Assembly: GCA_047614505.1 (NCBI GenBank)
Contig: JBLHGQ010000063.1
Span: 1-15,737, forward strand
DNA length: 15,737 bases
Origin: JABDJL01 sp047614505
GTDB lineage: Bacteria > Pseudomonadota > Gammaproteobacteria > Xanthomonadales > SZUA-36
Direction: 5' to 3'
Made by a program: the position numbers and the translations under genes
Shown here: in pieces, positions 1-7,723 of the stretch
Layout of the letters: every line of letters starts with the position of its first letter
Position numbering within the stretch: position 1 is the first letter of the stretch
The notes under the pieces: generated by a model
Databases searched by the model: none
What the model was told of the DNA's origin: nothing
Seen by the model: the letters and a program-made list of their open reading frames with translations, nothing else

Positions 1-951
1 GGCAAAGACATTGCGACGCGCAAGGCCTCTCAAAATGCATTGGATGCCTTTGGGCCGCTGTTGCCTGAACTGATCGGCGGGTCTGCTGATCTGGCCGGTT
101 CGAACAACACCATCTGGGCGCAAAGTGTTGATGTAAACAATGGCACCGAAGATGGGAACTACATTTACTTCGGCGTACGTGAATTTGGTATGACAGCAGT
201 GTGTAGCGGCCTCGCTCTGCATGGCGGGTTTATTCCCTACAATGCGACATTTCTGGTGTTTTCCGATTACGCCCGTAACGCAGTTCGTATGTCGGCACTG
301 ATACCCGCGCACAACATACACGTGTATACCCACGACTCCATTGGGCTGGGTGAAGACGGCCCTACGCATCAGCCTGTTGAGCACGTGGCCAGCCTTCGCC
401 TGATACCAAATTTGAGTGTCTGGAGGCCCTGCGATGAAGTTGAATCTGCAGTTGCCTGGAAAAGTGCAATCGAAGAGACCAATAGCCCTCATGCGCTGAT
501 ATTCACCCGTCAAAACCTGCCGCATCAGTTCCGCACTGCTCAAAGTATCACTGAAATTGATCGAGGTGGATATGTACTGCATGAGCCCGATGGATTGCCG
601 CAGGCAATCATTATTGCCACCGGATCCGAAGTCGGACTTGCAATGAGCGCGGCACAGCAGTTGAATAATGATGGTATCAAAGTGCGGGTTGTTTCAATGC
701 CCAATCCCGGTCGCTTTATGGCCCAGGATCAGACCTGGCGTGAATCGGTGTTGCCCTCAACCATCAAAGCGAGGGTTTCAGTGGAAGCCGGTGTCACCGC
801 TGGTTGGCATGCCTTTGTAGGCGATCATGGCAAAGTCATCGGTATTGACAGTTTTGGAGCGTCGGCCCCGGCCCCGCAATTATTTGAATATTATGGATTG
901 ACGGTAGAAAACGTCGTTGACGCTGTGAACGCAGTGATGAAATCGAATTGA
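1..951 (+). CDS. tkt: Transketolase, C-terminal half (5' end outside window)
   Basis: Transketolase moves two-carbon ketol units between sugar phosphates in the pentose phosphate pathway, using thiamine diphosphate in the cytoplasm. The frame is open from base 1, so the gene starts to the left; 316 residues are visible of a family that is usually about 660. The fragment begins near the end of the N-terminal thiamine-binding domain (ATRKAS). It carries the central pyrimidine-binding domain with GGSADLAGSN, the VREFGMTA motif whose Glu (bases 181-183) corresponds to the family's catalytic glutamate, and HDSIGLGEDGPTHQPVE. The C-terminal domain has IATGSEV and VSMP. No frameshift or missing motif is seen. 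The stop at 949-951 lies 16 bases before the gap start, so the two genes are probably co-transcribed. Assignment is very secure. Confidence 0.97.
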   Translation, partial: GKDIATRKASQNALDAFGPLLPELIGGSADLAGSNNTIWAQSVDVNNGTEDGNYIYFGVREFGMTAVCSGLALHGGFIPYNATFLVFSDYARNAVRMSALIPAHNIHVYTHDSIGLGEDGPTHQPVEHVASLRLIPNLSVWRPCDEVESAVAWKSAIEETNSPHALIFTRQNLPHQFRTAQSITEIDRGGYVLHEPDGLPQAIIIATGSEVGLAMSAAQQLNNDGIKVRVVSMPNPGRFMAQDQTWRESVLPSTIKARVSVEAGVTAGWHAFVGDHGKVIGIDSFGASAPAPQLFEYYGLTVENVVDAVNAVMKSN

Positions 952-967
952 ACTCAGGAGTAATGAA

Positions 968-1975
968 ATGGCAGTAAATGTTGCAATTAATGGTTATGGC
1001 CGTATCGGTCGTAACATCATGCGGGCCGTGTATGAGTCTGGCCGTACCGACGAATTCCGTATTGTTGCTGTTAACGACCTGGGCGACGCTGCAACCAACG
1101 CTCATTTAACTCAGTACGATACAGCACACGGCAAATTTCCCGGCGAAGTCAGCGTAGATGGCGGTGACCTGATCATAAACGGTGATCGAATTAAGGTGTT
1201 TGCTGAGCGTGATCCGGCCAAACTTCCATGGGCAGAACTGGGGGTTGATGTCGTACATGAATGCACCGGATTCTTCAGTAGCAAAGAAGCTGCCAGTGGA
1301 CACATCACTGCCGGTGCAAAGAAAGTCATCATTTCTGCGCCTGGTAAAAATGTGGATAACATGGTGGTTTACGGTGTTAATCATGACACACTGAAATCCA
1401 GTGACGTGATCATCTCAAATGCTTCATGCACTACCAATTGTCTGGCTCCGCTGGCCAAGGTGTTGCACGAAGGTATCGGCATTGAGCATGGGTTGATGAC
1501 CACGATCCATGCCTATACCAACGATCAGGTACTTACTGATGTGTTCCACTCGGATTTGCGCAGGGCGCGTTCAGCCACGATGAGCCAGATTCCAACCAAA
1601 ACCGGCGCTGCTGCGGCAGTTGGTCTGGTATTGCCAGAACTTAATGGCAAACTGGACGGTTTCTCCATGCGTGTGCCGACGATCAATGTATCTGTCGTAG
1701 ACCTGACTTTTACAGCGAGCAGGGCAACAAACATTGAAGAGGTCAATGCGATTGTAAAGGCTGCCGCCGATGGTGCAATGAAAGGTGTGATCGAATACAA
1801 CGATCTTCCACTGGTGTCGGTGGATTTCAACCACAATCCGCACTCCTCCTGCTTCGATGCCGGACTGACGCGGGTCATGGAAGGTAATATGGTCAAAGTA
1901 TTGAGCTGGTATGACAACGAGTGGGGCTTTAGTAATCGCATGCTGGATACCACAATTGCGCTGATTAACGCCTGA
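968..1975 (+). CDS. gap: Type I glyceraldehyde-3-phosphate dehydrogenase
   Basis: This enzyme converts glyceraldehyde-3-phosphate, NAD(P)+ and phosphate to 1,3-bisphosphoglycerate in cytoplasmic glycolysis/gluconeogenesis. The 335-residue length is normal for the family. The N-terminal Rossmann motif NGYGRIGRN lies at residues 8-16. Asp37 in the VAVND strand is typical of NAD-preferring enzymes. The catalytic domain has ASCTTNCLAP with nucleophile Cys154, and His181 in the MTTIHAYTND segment. RVPTINVSVVDL and SWYDNEWGFSNRMLD complete the type I signature. The HAYTNDQVLTD wording resembles the broad proteobacterial/cyanobacterial form more than E. coli GapA. ATG at 968 follows AGGAG (956-960) at good spacing, and pgk starts 29 bases downstream. 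Cofactor preference is an inference. Confidence 0.97.
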   Translation: MAVNVAINGYGRIGRNIMRAVYESGRTDEFRIVAVNDLGDAATNAHLTQYDTAHGKFPGEVSVDGGDLIINGDRIKVFAERDPAKLPWAELGVDVVHECTGFFSSKEAASGHITAGAKKVIISAPGKNVDNMVVYGVNHDTLKSSDVIISNASCTTNCLAPLAKVLHEGIGIEHGLMTTIHAYTNDQVLTDVFHSDLRRARSATMSQIPTKTGAAAAVGLVLPELNGKLDGFSMRVPTINVSVVDLTFTASRATNIEEVNAIVKAAADGAMKGVIEYNDLPLVSVDFNHNPHSSCFDAGLTRVMEGNMVKVLSWYDNEWGFSNRMLDTTIALINA

Positions 1976-2004
1976 CGAATAATTTTCAATCGGGAATTGC
2001 TGCA

Positions 2005-3186
2005 GTGTCATTTTTGCGTATGGAAGATATGGACCTCGACGGTCAGCGGGTACTGATAAGGGAAGATTTCAATGTGCCGGTGGCCGACGGCCAGGTCACA
2101 TCTGATCAACGAATTCGGGCGGCATTGCCTACCATTCGTCTGGCTCTTGAGGCTGGCGGAGCGGTCATTTTGATGTCGCACCTGGGCCGCCCGGTCGAGG
2201 GTGAATACGATGAACAGTATTCTCTCGCACCGGTCGCAGTTTCACTGTCAAAACACCTGGGAAAGAACGTAAGGCTGGTTACGCAATGGCTAGATGGGGT
2301 AGAGGTGAAGCCCGGTGAAGTCGTGTTGTGTGAAAACGTACGCTTTAATCGCGGTGAAAAAGCTAACGATGAAACCTTGTCCAGGGCAATGGCTGCACTT
2401 TGTGACATTTTCGTCATGGATGCATTTGGCACCGCACACCGGGCGCAGGCTTCAACCGAAGGCGTTGGCCGTTTTGCGCCCATCGCCTGTGCAGGTCCTT
2501 TACTTTCAAAAGAGCTGAACGCACTTGAGCAAGCATTAGATAACCCCAAACGCCCCATGTTGGCTATTGTTGGCGGCTCCAAGGTTTCGACCAAAATCAC
2601 TGTTCTGGAGACTCTTTTGCAGCGGACCGACCAACTCATTGTCGGTGGAGGAATTGCCAATACATTTATTGCGGCATCCGGTTATGAAGTGGGTAAGTCC
2701 CTTTATGAACCGGATCTGGTTGCTCAGGCGCAATCTCTTATTCGACAGGCTCACGAGAGAGGTGGAAGCATTCCGATCCCGAAAGATGTGGTGGTCGCGC
2801 AGTCATTTTCTGCTGATGCTTCAGCACTGGTACGGCCCGTTGATCAGGTTCGTTCAAATGAATTGATACTGGATATCGGGCCCTTAACGGCCGCCGAATA
2901 TGCAGAAATCATTTACGGCGCTGGGACGGTGCTCTGGAATGGGCCGGTCGGAGTTTTTGAATTTGAAAATTTTGCTGCGGGTACGCGGTCAGTTGCTGAA
3001 GCAATAGAGCGATCGAACGCTTTCAGTGTTGCCGGTGGTGGTGACACTTTGGCGGCCATTGATCAATTCAATGTGGTAGACGGCATCAGCTATATCTCAA
3101 CCGGTGGTGGGGCATTTCTGGAATACGTGGAAGGCAAGGTGCTACCTGCAGTGGCTATGTTACAGCGGCGCGCGTCAGACAGCTAA
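2005..3186 (+). CDS. pgk: Phosphoglycerate kinase
   Basis: Phosphoglycerate kinase transfers phosphate from 1,3-bisphosphoglycerate to ADP in glycolysis, the step after the neighbouring gap product. The 393 residues form the usual two-domain monomer. The N-terminal substrate domain has R-x-D-x-N (residues 19-23), SHLGRP (58-63) and DAFGTAHRAQAST (139-151). The C-terminal nucleotide domain has GGSKVSTK (190-197), WNGPVGVFE (311-319), GGGDT (344-348) and STGGGAFLE (365-373). I chose the GTG at 2005 because the MSFLRMEDMDL leader matches family N-termini; the in-frame ATG at 2020 would remove five residues. The ribosome site is modest (GGGAA at 1992-1996). The gene follows gap in the same operon and is its last member here, with no aldolase or pyruvate kinase after it. 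Confidence 0.97.
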   Translation: MSFLRMEDMDLDGQRVLIREDFNVPVADGQVTSDQRIRAALPTIRLALEAGGAVILMSHLGRPVEGEYDEQYSLAPVAVSLSKHLGKNVRLVTQWLDGVEVKPGEVVLCENVRFNRGEKANDETLSRAMAALCDIFVMDAFGTAHRAQASTEGVGRFAPIACAGPLLSKELNALEQALDNPKRPMLAIVGGSKVSTKITVLETLLQRTDQLIVGGGIANTFIAASGYEVGKSLYEPDLVAQAQSLIRQAHERGGSIPIPKDVVVAQSFSADASALVRPVDQVRSNELILDIGPLTAAEYAEIIYGAGTVLWNGPVGVFEFENFAAGTRSVAEAIERSNAFSVAGGGDTLAAIDQFNVVDGISYISTGGGAFLEYVEGKVLPAVAMLQRRASDS

Positions 3187-3235
3187 AGCATCTGGTCGCG
3201 TCAATGGCCTTTAATTGACACATGTAGAATTTATG

Positions 3236-3262
3236 TTGGCACATAGATATATTTGCTACAGT
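3236..3262 (+). promoter_or_regulatory. Possible promoter for the DUF3313/DUF4136 pair
   Basis: The 131 bases between pgk and the next gene hold a TG-extended -10 (TACAGT at 3257-3262, TG at 3254-3255) and a TTGGCA -35-like box at 3236-3241. The spacer is short at 15 bases. A second perfect TTGACA at 3215-3220 has no good -10 at normal distance. The predicted start would give a leader of about 50 bases. This is only a pattern match by eye. Confidence 0.3.
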
Positions 3263-3317
3263 GCATAGTTCTGAACGACTAATTTTTCCAATAGAAAACC
3301 TAATGGAGTACGGCCGA

Positions 3318-4010
3318 ATGAAAATAGGACTTCCAAAGTCAATAGTCTCGAGCTTAATTGTCGGTTTGTTGTTTTCCAGTACCACTCTGGCTAAAACTGA
3401 TTTTCCGGAAGTTACCGAAGATGGGCTGAACAAGATTAAAGAAACCAAACATTCTGTGGTTTATGCCAAGGATGATGTTGATCTAAGTGTGTACGACAAG
3501 GTTTACCTCGTAGATGCTTCCATTGCATTCAAGAAAAACTGGAAACGTGACCAAAACAGATCCTACTCACACAAGGTGAGTGACAAAGACATGGAACGAA
3601 TCAGGACTGATCTTGCGGAACTGTTTAAAGAAGTATTCACAGAACAACTCACTGCGGCAGGTCATGAACTGGTTGACGTGGCTGGCGATGATGTATTGAT
3701 CGTGCGACCCGCAATTCTAAATCTCGATGTCAACGCACCTGACACCCGTAGCGTAGGCCGTAGTAAAACTTTTGTAGAATCAGCGGGAGAAATGACGCTC
3801 TATGTTGAGCTTTATGATTCAGTGACCAATGACCTTATCGTAAAAGCCATGGATGGGCAGGCCGATCGCCAAAGCAGCACGTTCCAATGGCAGACCAAAG
3901 GATCAAATCGTCAGGCAGCCAAAAAGATGTTAACTGACTGGGCTGACAGGCTCTCTAATGCGCTAAACGATGCTCGCGGTTCGGCTACGACTGCAGACGA
4001 AGTTGAGTAG
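3318..4010 (+). CDS. Secreted DUF3313-like protein
   Basis: This 230-residue exported protein of unknown function resembles the DUF3313 family (which includes E. coli YdcL). A signal peptide spans about residues 1-25, with a hydrophobic core around 9-20 and a likely cleavage after TLA. There is no lipobox cysteine, so it is probably a soluble periplasmic protein rather than a lipoprotein. The mature part opens with the family-like D-V-D-L-S-x-Y segment, followed by a charged helix and a beta-rich region, and ends in an amphipathic helix (LTDWADRLSNALND). I chose ATG 3318 because GGAG at 3305-3308 precedes it and the signal peptide starts there; the frame extends up to 3261 with weaker starts. 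The DUF4136-like gene follows 13 bases later, so the two are probably co-expressed. Family call is moderate, function unknown. Confidence 0.85.
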   Translation: MKIGLPKSIVSSLIVGLLFSSTTLAKTDFPEVTEDGLNKIKETKHSVVYAKDDVDLSVYDKVYLVDASIAFKKNWKRDQNRSYSHKVSDKDMERIRTDLAELFKEVFTEQLTAAGHELVDVAGDDVLIVRPAILNLDVNAPDTRSVGRSKTFVESAGEMTLYVELYDSVTNDLIVKAMDGQADRQSSTFQWQTKGSNRQAAKKMLTDWADRLSNALNDARGSATTADEVE

Positions 4011-4023
4011 GGGAGGTTTAATC

Positions 4024-4605
4024 ATGCCAAATAAAATACGCAATATTTTTTGCCTGTGGGCATGCCTGTTGTTGCTGGTGGCATGTGCGTCAGGGCCAGA
4101 AATTCAATCTGATTACGACCCTGAAGTTGATTTCAGCAAGTATAAGACTTATGGATTTTTCAGCCCCATGAGTATTGAGGGCGATAGCTATTCGACATTG
4201 TGGGGTCGCCAGTTCAGAGCGTCCATCGGTAGAGAAATGAATGCCAAAGGATATGTCGAAGCGGAAAACCCCGATTTGAGTATCAATGTCTCTGCTCGAA
4301 TGCAGGAAAAAACCAAGGTAACCCAAACAGCAGATCCCATGATGTATGGAGGCTACTATGGCTATCGTCGGGGTTTCTACGATCCCTGGGGCGGATACGG
4401 CTATGGAACGACCACCAATGTGAGCCAGTACACCGTAGGTACAATCAATGTTGACCTGGTAGACATGGCTGAAAAACGTCTGGTCTGGGAAGGTGTCGGT
4501 ATCGGTAAAGTAAAAGAAGGCCGAAGCAATGCAGAAGTCAGGGCTGCAATCGATGCAGGTGTCACTGAGATGTTTACCGGCTACCCGTTTCAGGCTGGCC
4601 AGTAA
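4024..4605 (+). CDS. DUF4136-like lipoprotein
   Basis: This is a predicted 193-residue outer-membrane or periplasmic lipoprotein of the DUF4136 type, function unknown. The signal peptide ends in the lipobox L-V-A-C with acylated Cys21. The mature protein starts with the hallmark D-x-x-V-D-F-S-K-Y-K-T-Y at about residues 32-43. A Gly/Tyr-rich loop covers about 107-128 (MMYGGYYGYRRG, then DPWGGYGYG). After it come the family-typical strands GTINVDLVD and KRLVWEG near 139-157, and a final helix. ATG 4024 is preceded by GGGAGG (4011-4016), immediately after the stop of the upstream gene; the frame is open further upstream to 3970 but inside that gene. It is the last gene before the bidirectional terminator. 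Lipoprotein status is secure, family likely. Confidence 0.9.
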   Translation: MPNKIRNIFCLWACLLLLVACASGPEIQSDYDPEVDFSKYKTYGFFSPMSIEGDSYSTLWGRQFRASIGREMNAKGYVEAENPDLSINVSARMQEKTKVTQTADPMMYGGYYGYRRGFYDPWGGYGYGTTTNVSQYTVGTINVDLVDMAEKRLVWEGVGIGKVKEGRSNAEVRAAIDAGVTEMFTGYPFQAGQ

Positions 4606-4620
4606 GAAGCATTAAAATTT

Positions 4621-4637
4621 GCCTGGTATTGCCAGGC
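4621..4637. repeat. Short hairpin ahead of the terminator
   Basis: GCCTGG (4621-4626) and its reverse complement CCAGGC (4632-4637) enclose a five-base loop. Only the start of an A-rich stretch, and no T-run, follows on the + strand. It sits 15 bases after the DUF4136 gene and 9 bases before the main terminator stem. It may stabilise the 3' end of the transcript. Confidence 0.6.
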
Positions 4638-4646
4638 TGAAAAATA

Positions 4647-4677
4647 AACCCGGGCCGCAATCAGGCCCGGGTTTTTT
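4647..4677. terminator. Bidirectional intrinsic terminator
   Basis: AACCCGGGCC (4647-4656) pairs with GGCCCGGGTT (4664-4673) across a seven-base loop, giving a perfect GC-rich 10-bp stem. On the + strand it runs into TTTTTT (4672-4677). Read on the - strand the stem is followed by TTTATTTTT. It sits between convergent genes ending at 4605 (+) and 4708 (-), so it can stop both transcripts. Confidence 0.93.
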
Positions 4678-4707
4678 ATTGATTTGAAATTGTTGGCTGG
4701 TATTTAC

Positions 4708-5115
4708 CTAAAGATCGGTGTCGGTGCAGACTCCAAATACGTTCACTGCAACGCCATCACGTGAAACTGCAACAGTCATGTGACCACCACTCTCGTCAAT
4801 GACAAAACTGAACGCACGTCCACTTTCCATGCCCTGAAGATAAATCAATCCATCTTCTCTTTGAACGCTATTAAACGGGGTTGCACGATTCAGCCCACTG
4901 CCTTTGGTGGTTGATATGGTTTTCTCTTTGGTATTGATGACTACAAAATTAGGTACATTTAATTCCGCAGGATGGGCCGAATAACAGCTGTCATTCTCAA
5001 TGCATATTTGCACTTGCCCAACAGCACAGAGCATTTCGTCTACACCTTCCAGATTATCAGCTTGCGCCATTGTGCCGATCATTAAGCCCGCACAGAAAAT
5101 TGTAATATTTTTCAT
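4708..5115 (-). CDS. Small secreted protein with conserved cysteines, unknown function
   Basis: This 135-residue protein has a signal peptide ending near MAQA (residues 16-19), so it is probably periplasmic. The mature part has four cysteines at about 30, 38, 44 and 130, which could form two disulfides. The rest is predicted beta-rich, with LNVPNFVVI, KTISTT, LIYLQGMESGRAFSFVID and VFGVCT. The pattern of an N-terminal Cys cluster, a P-x-F strand and a C-terminal FGxCT resembles uncharacterised conserved gammaproteobacterial proteins, but I cannot name a family. ATG at 5115 has a strong purine-rich ribosome site (AGGAGAGAAGG on the - strand). It lies 21 bases after the glycine-zipper gene, so it is probably the last gene of that operon. 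Confidence 0.82.
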   Translation of the reverse strand: MKNITIFCAGLMIGTMAQADNLEGVDEMLCAVGQVQICIENDSCYSAHPAELNVPNFVVINTKEKTISTTKGSGLNRATPFNSVQREDGLIYLQGMESGRAFSFVIDESGGHMTVAVSRDGVAVNVFGVCTDTDL

Positions 5116-5136
5116 TCCTTCTCTCCTGAGTCGGGT

Positions 5137-5691
5137 TTAATACTTGACCATATAGTCATGGGCTTCAAGGCAGACACTGAATGCTTTCTTGAAATTTCCG
5201 AGTTGCTCCCCGGTCGCTGCTTCGCGGCTTTCAGCCTGTGAAGAAGCCTGTGCGGTCGCTTGTTGCTGGGCAGCAGCGGCCTGCCTGCGACCTCGGGATG
5301 CACCAATTACAGCACCGTAGGCAGCACCTTTTCCTGCGTCATCGTCCGCAATTTCGCCGATCAATGCGCCGCCAACTGCACCGCGCCTTCGCCCCTGTTG
5401 GGCTGCGCCCTGACCAGCCTGCTGGGCTGCCTGCATATCAGCCTGTGCCTGTTGTTCATTAGCCTGCTCTTGTTTCGCAAGATCAAAAGGATCACTGCCA
5501 GTATTGCTCACAGCCCACTGGTAGCATTCAGCTTCGTCTTTGGACTGCTGGCCGGAATCCTGACCCTGGGACGGGAATACGTATACGTCCATGGTAGATG
5601 CCAATGACTGGCTTTGCGCCATCGCCAGACTTCCGAAAGGGAAAGCCCAGGCCAGGCAAATCAAAAGTGTTTTTCTTGATACTTGTTTCAT
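5137..5691 (-). CDS. Glycine-zipper (YMGG-like) exported protein
   Basis: This 184-residue exported protein has a glycine-zipper segment, a fold that often inserts into or packs against membranes. The signal peptide is residues 1-25 (cleavage near LAMAQ). A short domain around 35-71 carries D-E-A-E-C-Y-Q-W-A and TGSDPFDLA, a motif common in this protein type. A Gln/Ala-rich, probably helical stretch follows (72-100). The glycine zipper is about 104-134 (GAVGGALIGE, then GAAYGAVIGA), with basic RRR and RGRR clusters on each side. A second Gln/Ala stretch leads to a tail with F-x-x-C-L-E-A-H-D-Y. The two cysteines (56 and 174) may pair. The exact role is unknown; outer-membrane association is an inference. 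ATG 5691 follows GAGGG at good spacing. Confidence 0.87.
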   Translation of the reverse strand: MKQVSRKTLLICLAWAFPFGSLAMAQSQSLASTMDVYVFPSQGQDSGQQSKDEAECYQWAVSNTGSDPFDLAKQEQANEQQAQADMQAAQQAGQGAAQQGRRRGAVGGALIGEIADDDAGKGAAYGAVIGASRGRRQAAAAQQQATAQASSQAESREAATGEQLGNFKKAFSVCLEAHDYMVKY

Positions 5692-5767
5692 ACGATTTTC
5701 CCTCTAGTAAATAATTTGCATTCTTAGTATCCCTCAAAATCAGAATCAATATCCCACTGTTTTGTAT

Positions 5768-5798
5768 AGTCATCTGCTGAAATTCGCAGAAACTGACT
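5768..5798. repeat. Imperfect inverted repeat between two - strand genes
   Basis: AGTCA-TCTGC (5768-5777) pairs with GCAGA (5786-5790) and TGACT (5794-5798), with an eight-base loop and a three-base bulge (AAC, 5791-5793). It lies just after the stop of the Omp85-like gene on the - strand. No T-run follows on either strand, so it is not a clear intrinsic terminator. It could be a transcript-end stem or an operator. The rest of the 115-base gap (5692-5806) shows no convincing promoter. Confidence 0.4.
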
Positions 5799-5806
5799 CT
5801 GATGGT

Positions 5807-6994
5807 TCAAAAAGCTTCGCCAACCGACAGGTATATCGCTTCGCTGTCATCTGACTTCGCGTAGTCGAGCCTGATATTGATGCGTTGAGATTCGAGCACC
5901 ATGAAACGCAAGCCAATACCATAGCTCGGAATCAATTTACGGTCATTTGGATCATGGAATGCACTGTTGATATAACCACCGCCGGCAAAAGCGACGGCAC
6001 CCCATTTGTGGTGAATTCTCCAACGCGCTTCAAGCTGGGCCGAAGCAGAAGACCTGCCCAGGTAGTCGGTTGCAGAAAAGCCACGTAAGTTAACCAGGCA
6101 CGAATCCCAAAGCGGTGCCTTGTCGGAACGATCACACGCTTGTGCCTCCCAAGCCAGCACCAACTCAGGCGCCACTGAATGGTAGGAACGATAATTAAAG
6201 CCATAAGACTGATAAGTGTCGTCACTGCCAAAAGCGCTGGCGTTAAATACGGCATCGACTTCGAAGATATGTCCGCTATAGCTGTTGAGTGGCTTGTCCC
6301 GGCTGTCATGCTCCACGGTGAATCCAAGACCGACTGACCTGGCATCGGCATTGGTATTGAAGTCCGCGCTCATTGTTGCAAAAGAGAATCCTTGGTTCAT
6401 ATCGATGTAACGGCCCACAATACCCGCATACCATTTGCCCGAAATCCTGCGGGTAATTTTGGTGGCCAGGAAGTCACCTCTGACCAGCCAGTCAATGGTA
6501 GGGCCACTGCCTGATTCGCCGGGAGTACGAAGATCAAGTTTAAGGTCCGCGTGTCCCAGTGCACCGCCTATTCGCCATTTGTTTCCGTCCAGGTAGCTTT
6601 GGTGGCCAGCGGCGAAGGCCTTGCTTCCGCTACTTGATTTAAAGCCAACCGCCCCTGTCACAGAAGGAGGCTGCACTTTTTTTTGTTGCTCAGTTTGTCT
6701 GTAAAAGTAAGCGCCACCAACCACCAGGCCTGAGCCTAATGTTGGATTTGAAATCGGGATAGGTACGATAACAATATCGCGCTTTTGCAGCTTGAGTGCT
6801 AACTCTTCTTCACGTAGGTCCGGCACAGTTTCCGGACCCTGACTGATGTTCTCTTCAGCATAGACCGAGTCAATACTCGGTGTAGGTTTTGCGGAAGATT
6901 GTACTTTCCTATTATCGTGATCTGTCTTTTCTATCTGAGCAAAAGCAAATGAAGAGCTAAGAGTAAGAAAAAAAAGAAACGCAGCTTGTTTCAT
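5807..6994 (-). CDS. Omp85-type (BamA/TamA-like) outer-membrane barrel without POTRA domains
   Basis: This 395-residue protein has a signal peptide (1-19, FAFA then Q) and a polar linker to about residue 70, then a predicted beta-barrel to the end. Omp85 hallmarks are present: the start-of-barrel IVPIPISNPTLGSGL (76-90), GFTVEHDSRD (224-233), the L6-loop motif LRGF (303-306), and the final strands GIGLRFMV and INIRLDYAKS. The last residue is Phe, as expected for recognition by the barrel-assembly machinery. There is no room for POTRA repeats, unlike BamA or TamA, so it resembles short single-barrel surface-antigen proteins of unknown role. Cys287 and Cys299 may form a loop disulfide. The gene starts 26 bases after the upstream lipoprotein gene. 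The ribosome site is weak (AGG four bases before ATG). Confidence 0.9.
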   Translation of the reverse strand: MKQAAFLFFLTLSSSFAFAQIEKTDHDNRKVQSSAKPTPSIDSVYAEENISQGPETVPDLREEELALKLQKRDIVIVPIPISNPTLGSGLVVGGAYFYRQTEQQKKVQPPSVTGAVGFKSSSGSKAFAAGHQSYLDGNKWRIGGALGHADLKLDLRTPGESGSGPTIDWLVRGDFLATKITRRISGKWYAGIVGRYIDMNQGFSFATMSADFNTNADARSVGLGFTVEHDSRDKPLNSYSGHIFEVDAVFNASAFGSDDTYQSYGFNYRSYHSVAPELVLAWEAQACDRSDKAPLWDSCLVNLRGFSATDYLGRSSASAQLEARWRIHHKWGAVAFAGGGYINSAFHDPNDRKLIPSYGIGLRFMVLESQRINIRLDYAKSDDSEAIYLSVGEAF

Positions 6995-7020
6995 TAGCCT
7001 GTCGACTGGAGCAAATACCC

Positions 7021-7647
7021 CTATAAGGAGCCGTCTTTTTTCATCTGTCCAATAATCTTACCGGTAAGTACCTTGGCTGTTTCCCGATACTCAAGCGCAG
7101 AAGACTTGGTAACAATAGCCCAACGTGCTGCTTCTGCAGGAAATTGATAATAGGTGCTTTCAAGATTTAAAGTACGCGTTTGTTCGTAGTATCCCGGCCC
7201 TTCCTGCACCGTATAAACATCGACGAACTGAGGCGAAAGCCAGTTGTAAGAGGTTGCCGAGCCTACATACTGCAAGTGGTAATCCGAACGCTGCAGTTTC
7301 TCGCCTTTACCGCCACCTGTAATAAAGACAACAACTACGGCATCAGCACCCACTTCTTTAAGAGCGGCTTCCGCTTTTTCGCGAGTCAGTTTTCCGCGCA
7401 TTCCCTTAATGGAGGTCGATGCGACTGCGTGCCCACCTGCATCGTTAATTTGATCAGCCATTAATTTTTCTATAGCGAAGCGCATTCCTTCTTCCGGAGC
7501 CATCGCTATAACAGCAAGCATTTTGGGCGGAGAAATCGGTCCGGCATCAGTATGCCATTGGTTAATTATTTTGGTTCCGGAACAGGAGGCCAGCACTGCG
7601 GTGGCGCACACACAGATGAAGACTCGAACTATTTGGAATTTGGGCAT
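7021..7647 (-). CDS. Small lipoprotein, unknown function
   Basis: This 208-residue protein begins with a signal peptide ending in the lipobox L-A-S-C, with Cys22 as the acylated residue. The following mature start, S-G-T-K-I-I-N-Q-W, is typical of uncharacterised outer-membrane lipoproteins. The body looks like an alternating alpha/beta fold: a strand MLAVIAMA, a helix with E-K-L-M-A-D-Q, a second helix ending in EVGADAVVVVF, then a Tyr-rich segment around 130-155, and a terminal helix ending KDGSL. This order resembles small nucleotide-free alpha/beta periplasmic lipoproteins of the GNA1162 or DUF4136 kind, but I cannot place it. It shares the - strand run with the Omp85-like gene, which starts 26 bases later. 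The ribosome site is weak. Confidence 0.86.
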   Translation of the reverse strand: MPKFQIVRVFICVCATAVLASCSGTKIINQWHTDAGPISPPKMLAVIAMAPEEGMRFAIEKLMADQINDAGGHAVASTSIKGMRGKLTREKAEAALKEVGADAVVVVFITGGGKGEKLQRSDYHLQYVGSATSYNWLSPQFVDVYTVQEGPGYYEQTRTLNLESTYYQFPAEAARWAIVTKSSALEYRETAKVLTGKIIGQMKKDGSL

Positions 7648-7723
7648 GAAAGTATCCGCTTATGAATAAGGGTAATCATTCTATTGCACAAATGAACACG
7701 AAACCATCATGAAGCCAGAGATC

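Noticed and set aside
2106..2660. 184-codon - strand open frame inside pgk
   Set aside because: It overlaps a fully motif-supported gene on the other strand and its residues show no family pattern.
3236..3258. Sigma-54-like promoter (TTGGCAC ... TTGCT)
   Set aside because: The GG and GC elements are separated by about five bases too many for a -24/-12 promoter.
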